From NCBI GenBank assembly GCA_021812735.1, contig JAKAMV010000288.1, forward strand, positions 1 to 10,032: a DNA stretch of 10,032 nucleotides. Direction: 5' to 3'. The stretch's first letter is position 1. Every line of letters begins with the position of its first letter. This DNA is from Chloroflexota bacterium. GTDB lineage: Bacteria > Chloroflexota > Limnocylindria > Limnocylindrales > CSP1-4. Of this stretch, positions 6,346-10,032 are shown one piece after another. Both the position numbers and the translations under genes were made by a program. Under the pieces are notes generated by a model. That model searched no databases and had not been told where the DNA came from. It saw only the letters and a list, made by a program, of their open reading frames with translations.

Positions 6346-7743
6346 GGCCTCGAGCCCGGGCTCGGTCATCTTGGCCGGGTCGAGCAGGTCGTCGAGCCGG
6401 TCGGGCGCGATCCCCTTCTCGAGCGCCAGCTCGCGGATCGTCCGCCCGGTCTTGAAGCCCTCCTTGGCCATCGCCGCCGCGGCGTCGTAGCCGATCTCCG
6501 GCGCCAGCGCGGTGGCGAGCATCAGCCCTTGCTCCACGAGCTTCGGCCCGCGGTCGGTGGCCTTGAGACCCTCGACCAGCCTGATCCGGAAGTTGCGCGC
6601 CGAGGCGGCGAGCAGCGCGATCGACTCCAGCATTGCGTACGCGGTCACCGGGAGCATCACGTTGAGCTCCAGGAACGAGCCCGTCTGGCCGAACGCCACG
6701 GTGGCGTCGTTGCCCACGACGCGGGCCACGACCATCGTGAGCGACTCCACGATCACCGGGTTCACCTTGCCCGGCATGATCGAGCTGCCCGGCTGCGTCT
6801 CCGGCAGGGCCAGCTCGGCGAGCCCGGCGCGGGGGCCCATGCCCATCAGCCGGATGTCCGACGCGATCTTCCACAGGCCCAGGGCGATGGCCCGCAGCCC
6901 GCCGTGCGCGGCGATGGCCGCGTCGAGCGTCGCCTGGGCGTGGAAGTGGTTCGGCGCCTCGCGGACGAGCACGCCGGTCATCTCGGACAGGTGGCCGCAG
7001 GCGCGCGCCGCGTACTCGGGGTGGGCGTTGATGCCGGTGCCCACCGCGGTGCCGCCGAGCGGGACGACGAGCAGCTCGTCGCGGGCCGCCTGCGCGCGCC
7101 GGATGGCCTCCTCCACCTGGCCCGCGTAGCCCGCGAACTCCTGCCCGAGCCGGATGGGCGTGGCGTCCTGGAGGTGGGTGCGGCCGGTCTTGACGATGTC
7201 CCAGAACTCGGTGGACTTGGCGGCCAGGGCGTGCTGCAGGTCCACGAGGGCGGGGATGAGCTCCTCCTCGATCGCCACGGCGCCGGACAGCTGGAGCGCC
7301 GTCGGGATCGTGTCGTTGGAGGACTGGCACTTGTTGACGTCGTCGTTGGGGTGGACCTTCGCCCCGCCCAGGCGCGCCGAGGCGAGGTGGCTGATCACCT
7401 CGTTCATGTTGGTGTTGGTGGAGGTGGCCGAGCCCGTTTGGTAGACGTCGATGGGGAAGTGGTCGTCCCACTTGCCCTCGGCCACCTCGGCGGCGGCCGA
7501 CTTGATCGCCTCGCCCTTGGCGGCGTCGATCAGCCCCAGGCCGACGTTGGTCTCGGCGGCGGCGATCTTGACCATGGCGAGCGCGCGCAGGAAGCGCCGC
7601 GGCATCCGCTGGCCGGAGATCGGGAAGTTGAGGACGGCGCGCTGGGTGGAGGCGCCGTACATCGCGTTGGCGGGCACCTCCATCTCGCCCATGGAATCGC
7701 GTTCGATGCGGGTGGCCGGGGTCGGGGCAGTCTCGTCGCTCAT
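6328..7743 (-). CDS. fumC: Class II fumarate hydratase
   Basis: It interconverts fumarate and L-malate in the TCA cycle, as a cytoplasmic homotetramer without an iron-sulfur cluster. At 471 residues it has the normal family length. Visible motifs: TSTNTNMNEV (108-116), VHPNDDVNKCQSSNDTIPTA (130-149), GRTHLQDATP (187-196) with the catalytic His190, and the superfamily signature GSSIMPGKVNP (319-329) with the catalytic Ser. THLQDA and SSND favour fumarase over aspartase, which has TQLQDA and STND. Asn138-equivalent context reads KCQ, a small variation. The start at 7743 begins MSDETAP and has no Shine-Dalgarno; a TACCAT box ends 7 nt before the ATG, which suggests a leaderless transcript. The gene stands alone: convergent with the lipoprotein (16-bp gap) and divergent from the flavin reductase operon. 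Argininosuccinate lyase or aspartase identity is unlikely. Confidence 0.95.
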   Translation of the reverse strand: MSDETAPTPATRIERDSMGEMEVPANAMYGASTQRAVLNFPISGQRMPRRFLRALAMVKIAAAETNVGLGLIDAAKGEAIKSAAAEVAEGKWDDHFPIDVYQTGSATSTNTNMNEVISHLASARLGGAKVHPNDDVNKCQSSNDTIPTALQLSGAVAIEEELIPALVDLQHALAAKSTEFWDIVKTGRTHLQDATPIRLGQEFAGYAGQVEEAIRRAQAARDELLVVPLGGTAVGTGINAHPEYAARACGHLSEMTGVLVREAPNHFHAQATLDAAIAAHGGLRAIALGLWKIASDIRLMGMGPRAGLAELALPETQPGSSIMPGKVNPVIVESLTMVVARVVGNDATVAFGQTGSFLELNVMLPVTAYAMLESIALLAASARNFRIRLVEGLKATDRGPKLVEQGLMLATALAPEIGYDAAAAMAKEGFKTGRTIRELALEKGIAPDRLDDLLDPAKMTEPGLEAGAAGG

Positions 7744-7750
7744 GGCGGCG

Positions 7751-7756
7751 ATGGTA
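7751..7756 (-). promoter_or_regulatory. -10 box for leaderless fumarase transcript
   Basis: Read on the minus strand, TACCAT (4 of 6 to TATAAT, with the key T, A and final T) lies exactly 7 nt upstream of the fumarase ATG, and no Shine-Dalgarno is present. The +1 would then fall on or one base before the start codon. No good -35 is visible at 16-18 bp. Confidence 0.5.
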
Positions 7757-7780
7757 GTGCGGGCGCCGGGGTGTCGGGAC

Positions 7781-7804
7781 GGGCCGGATGGATGGGCCGG
7801 ATGG
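7781..7804 (+). repeat. Direct repeat GGGCCGGATGG in the divergent intergenic region
   Basis: GGGCCGGATGG occurs at 7781-7791 and again at 7794-7804, a 13-bp period, roughly 25 to 65 bp from each of the two predicted start-proximal boxes. It could be a pair of regulator half-sites for either gene or a small tandem duplication. Confidence 0.4.
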
Positions 7805-7868
7805 CGGAACGAGCGACCGGCGCGAGGCGCGTGCGGGACACCGCACCCGTCGCAGGCGGCCGTCCGCG

Positions 7869-7874
7869 TATCCT
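7869..7874 (+). promoter_or_regulatory. -10 box for leaderless flavin reductase operon transcript
   Basis: TATCCT (4 of 6 to TATAAT) ends 7 nt before the GTG at 7882, the same spacing as the TACCAT box upstream of the divergent fumarase. There is no Shine-Dalgarno before this GTG. Transcription would begin at 7881-7882, giving a leaderless mRNA. No clear -35 is seen. Confidence 0.5.
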
Positions 7875-7881
7875 TGCTCGC

Positions 7882-8427
7882 GTGAGCGTGCATCCCGCCG
7901 AGTTCCGCGCCGCCATCGGCCAGTTCGCCACCGGCGTGACCGTCGTGACCGCGCTCGACGGCGACAAGCCGGTCGGCATCACGGTGAACGCGTTCGCGTC
8001 GATGAGCCTCGAGCCGCCGCTGGTGGCGATCGCGCTCGACCGCCGCCGGTACATCGTGCCCATGGTCGAGGCGACGGGCCGCTACGCGGTCAACGTGCTC
8101 GCCGAGGACCAGCAGTGGCTCTCGGACTGCTTCGCGGGCGCGAACGTGACCCCCAGCCGGGCCGCGTTCTGCGGCGCGTCGTGGTTCCCCGGCCAGACGG
8201 GGCTGCCGCTCATCGGCGGCACGACGGCGTCGCTCGAGTGCCGGGTGGTCCAGCGGATCGAGCTCGGCGACCACCTGGTGTTCGTCGCGTCGGTGGAGGC
8301 GGCCACCGTGGCCGAGCCGGACGCCCCGCCGCTGCTGTACCACCGTCGCCGCTATCTGCGGATCGAGCGCGCGTCCACTGCGCAGGTGGCGGGCAAGCCC
8401 GAATCCGCGGGTGACGCGGGCGACTGA
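7882..8427 (+). CDS. Flavin reductase-like domain protein (FMN-binding, HpaC/DIM6-NTAB type)
   Basis: A 181-residue flavin reductase-like protein that binds FMN or FAD and in this family reduces flavin with NAD(P)H for a partner monooxygenase. Family landmarks: FRAAIGQFATGVTVVTA (8-24), PVGITVNAFASMSLEPPLV (30-48, the flavin-binding core), GLPLIGG...ASLECRVV (107-123), ELGDHLVFVASV (127-138) and LLYHRRRYL (151-159). The GTG start at 7882 leaves only seven residues before the domain and fits the TATCCT box 7 nt upstream; GTG at 7888 is a possible alternative. The in-frame open stretch far upstream is antisense to the fumarase and is not real coding. The downstream hydrolase starts 27 bp after the stop, so they form an operon with the crotonase. 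No monooxygenase partner lies in the window, so it may serve one elsewhere or act on its own, for example as an oxidoreductase in degradation. Confidence 0.88.
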   Translation: MSVHPAEFRAAIGQFATGVTVVTALDGDKPVGITVNAFASMSLEPPLVAIALDRRRYIVPMVEATGRYAVNVLAEDQQWLSDCFAGANVTPSRAAFCGASWFPGQTGLPLIGGTTASLECRVVQRIELGDHLVFVASVEAATVAEPDAPPLLYHRRRYLRIERASTAQVAGKPESAGDAGD

Positions 8428-8454
8428 CAGCCCGGCGCCAGCGCGAGGCGAGGT

Positions 8455-9288
8455 GTGCCGCAGGTCCGGGCCAACGGGCTCGACATCGGCTACGAGGTGA
8501 TGGGGGAAGGCCCGCCGCTGCTGCTGCTCCACGGCGCGTCGTCAGGCGGGCGCCTGGACTTCGGCCACCAGCTCGCGCGGTTTCGCAAGGACTTCACCTG
8601 CTACCTCCCCGACGCGCGCGGCCACGGCGCCACGCGCTGGGATCCGGCCGACGGGTTCGCCTACGACTGGCTTCTCGACGACACGATCGCCTTCGCCGAC
8701 GCGCTGCGACTGGGCGCCGTCCACCTGATGGGCTTCTCGATGGGCGGCGGCACCGCGCTCGGGGTGGCCAGCCGCTGGCCAGACCGCGTGCTGACGCTGG
8801 TGGTGATCGGCATCACGCCGGAGCCGGAGCCGCGCGCCTCGGTGGCGCGCCGCCTGTTCGACGCGGACCGCATCAAGCGCACGGACCCCGCGTGGGCGGA
8901 GGTCCTCGACCGCCGCCACGACCCGGTCCAGGGGGAGGGCGCGTGGGAGCGGCTGCTGCCGGCGATCGGCGCCGCCATCGCGAGCCAGAACCTGCTCGGC
9001 CCGGCGGACCTGCGCCGGGTGACCGCCCCAACCCTGGTGGTCGCCGGCGATCGCGACCCGTTCGCACCCGTGGACCACGTCTGGGGCCTGAAGCGCCAGC
9101 TGCCCGACGCCCGCCTGCTGATCGTCCCCGACTGCGGCCACGAGGCGACCGCGCGCCGCCCGGCGATCGTGAACGAGGCGCTCGCGGGGTTCTATCGTTC
9201 CACTCACGACACGGCGACGGCGCGGGCCGAGCGGTACGCGGCGACCGCCGGGCGCCCGGGCGAGCAGCCGGAGGAGGCATCCCGATGA
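8455..9288 (+). CDS. Alpha/beta-fold hydrolase
   Basis: A 277-residue cytoplasmic alpha/beta hydrolase with a complete triad: oxyanion-loop LLLLHGASSGG (22-32), nucleophile elbow GFSMGG with Ser95, acid in GDRDPF with Asp201, and His229 in DCGHEA. DARGHGAT (53-60) is typical of esterase/carboxylester and enol-lactone hydrolase relatives. The start is GTG at 8455 with a GAGG (8445-8448) 6 nt upstream, and its N-terminus PQVRANGLDIGYE is the standard first strand of this family. It follows the flavin reductase by 27 bp, and its stop overlaps the crotonase start (ATGA, 9285-9288), so it is the middle gene of an operon. The last 25 or so residues are a polar Ala/Glu/Arg tail beyond the fold. The substrate is unknown; from its neighbours an ester or lactone intermediate in carboxylic acid breakdown is a reasonable guess. 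Confidence 0.88.
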   Translation: MPQVRANGLDIGYEVMGEGPPLLLLHGASSGGRLDFGHQLARFRKDFTCYLPDARGHGATRWDPADGFAYDWLLDDTIAFADALRLGAVHLMGFSMGGGTALGVASRWPDRVLTLVVIGITPEPEPRASVARRLFDADRIKRTDPAWAEVLDRRHDPVQGEGAWERLLPAIGAAIASQNLLGPADLRRVTAPTLVVAGDRDPFAPVDHVWGLKRQLPDARLLIVPDCGHEATARRPAIVNEALAGFYRSTHDTATARAERYAATAGRPGEQPEEASR

Positions 9289-10032
9289 CCGAGGACACGC
9301 AGCGCGAGCTCGTCCACGTGGCGTTTCCGGCGGGCGAGCCGCCGCAGCCCGGCGTGGCCCTGGTCACGCTCGACCGGCGCGAGGCGCTCAACGCCCTCTC
9401 GTACGACCTGATCGCGGAGCTCGACGCCAAGCTGGCCGCGCTCGACGCCGACCCGGCCTGTCGCGCGATCGTGATCACCGGGGCGGGGTCGCGGGCGTTC
9501 GCGGCCGGCGCGGACGTGCGGGAGCTCTCCGTGGCGACGGTCGAGTCGCTGCGCGGGGCGGACCCGTTCTCGGCGGTGGACCGGGTGGCGGCCCTGGCGA
9601 CGCCGACCATCGCGGCGGTGCGCGGCTTCGCGCTGGGCGGCGGCTGCGAGCTGGCGATGGCCTGCGACATGCTGGTGGCGGGCGACGACGCCACGTTCGG
9701 CCAGCCGGAGATCCTCATCGGCGTGATCCCGGGCGCCGGCGGCACCCAGCGCCTGACGCGGGCGATCGGCAAGGCGCGGGCGATGGAGCTGATCCTGACC
9801 GGCCGGCGTATTGACGCGGCGGAGGCGGATCGCCTCGGTCTTGTCACCAGGGTGGTGCCGGCCGCGGACACGCTCGCCGCCGCGCTGGAGCTGGCCGCCA
9901 GGGTGGCCTCGATGCCACCGCTCGCGGTGCGCGCCGCGAAGGCCGCGGTCGTGGCGACCCAGGACCTGGGCCTGGCCGAGGGGCTGCGCGTCGAGCGCCG
10001 CGCGTTCGAGGACCTGTTCGCCACGGCCGACC
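9285..10032 (+). CDS. Enoyl-CoA hydratase/isomerase (crotonase family), C-terminus cut by window edge
   Basis: It acts on CoA thioesters, usually adding water to 2-enoyl-CoA in fatty acid, phenylacetate or branched-chain breakdown. The 249 visible residues cover nearly the whole fold (family about 255-265 residues). Key parts: VTLDRREALNALS (27-39), the oxyanion-hole FAAGADVREL, GFALGGGCELAMACD carrying the first catalytic Glu, and the QPEILIGVIPGAGGTQRL segment carrying the second catalytic Glu. Both glutamates are present, so hydratase activity is likely rather than a degenerate crotonase. The ATG at 9285 overlaps the hydrolase stop codon by ATGA, preceded by GAGGAGG (9271-9277) 7 nt upstream: translational coupling. 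The gene reads off the right edge, so stop and last residues are unseen. Its exact substrate and gene name (such as paaF or echA) cannot be assigned. Confidence 0.93.
   Translation, partial: MTEDTQRELVHVAFPAGEPPQPGVALVTLDRREALNALSYDLIAELDAKLAALDADPACRAIVITGAGSRAFAAGADVRELSVATVESLRGADPFSAVDRVAALATPTIAAVRGFALGGGCELAMACDMLVAGDDATFGQPEILIGVIPGAGGTQRLTRAIGKARAMELILTGRRIDAAEADRLGLVTRVVPAADTLAAALELAARVASMPPLAVRAAKAAVVATQDLGLAEGLRVERRAFEDLFATAD

Noticed and set aside
6256..7881. Upstream in-frame extension of the flavin reductase (723-codon frame)
   Set aside because: This stretch is antisense to the fumarase and shadow-like in composition. The real domain begins just after GTG 7882.
7788..8532. Other overlapping frames across the flavin reductase, and the fumarase frame extended to 8532
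   Set aside because: They overlap well-supported coding sequence. The fumarase start at 7743 fits family length, and the extension is antisense to the flavin reductase.
1..10032. CRISPR, tRNA/rRNA, IS ends, toxin-antitoxin or phage genes
   Set aside because: I looked for repeat-spacer patterns, tRNA-like arms, terminal inverted repeats and small paired genes and saw none.

Overview
This is a GC-rich (by eye roughly 70%) bacterial chromosomal segment with tightly packed metabolic genes and no RNA genes, CRISPR, integrases or transposons. Strong G/C third-position bias, mixed ATG/GTG starts, start codons without a Shine-Dalgarno but with a close TANNNT box, and a lipoprotein with a Pro/Ala/Ser tail suggest a high-GC, probably environmental lineage such as Chloroflexota (Limnocylindria-like) or Actinomycetota. 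This placement is inference and no marker gene settles it.

Layout. Positions 1-3783 are a leftward block: the N-terminal part of a ROK-family polyphosphate glucokinase (cut by the window edge), a short-chain dehydrogenase (SDR), a glutamine-synthetase-family ligase and a second SDR. Divergent from it, across a 156-bp intergenic region with a candidate promoter, is a rightward APC-family permease of the amino acid/choline type (3940-5601). A GC-rich stem-loop follows, then a small cupredoxin-like lipoprotein (5826-6311). A class II fumarase (6328-7743) lies convergent to it on the minus strand. Divergent from the fumarase is a rightward operon (7882 to the right edge): flavin reductase-like protein, alpha/beta hydrolase and an enoyl-CoA hydratase/isomerase cut by the window end.

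How the genes may work together. The permease, GS-like ligase and two SDRs resemble gamma-glutamylation routes for amine catabolism: amine import, glutamylation of the amine, then oxidation. The gamma-glutamyl hydrolase and aldehyde dehydrogenase usual in such clusters are not in this window. The flavin reductase/hydrolase/crotonase operon looks like part of a carboxylic acid or aromatic degradation route of unknown substrate. Fumarase and glucokinase are central carbon metabolism.

Most notable details: matching TANNNT boxes exactly 7 nt upstream of the fumarase and flavin-reductase start codons (likely divergent leaderless transcripts); a cupredoxin-fold lipoprotein that has lost two expected copper ligands; and an acidic N-terminal extension of about 66 residues on the glucokinase. 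I see no clearly new multi-gene system. The window is mainly housekeeping and catabolic.
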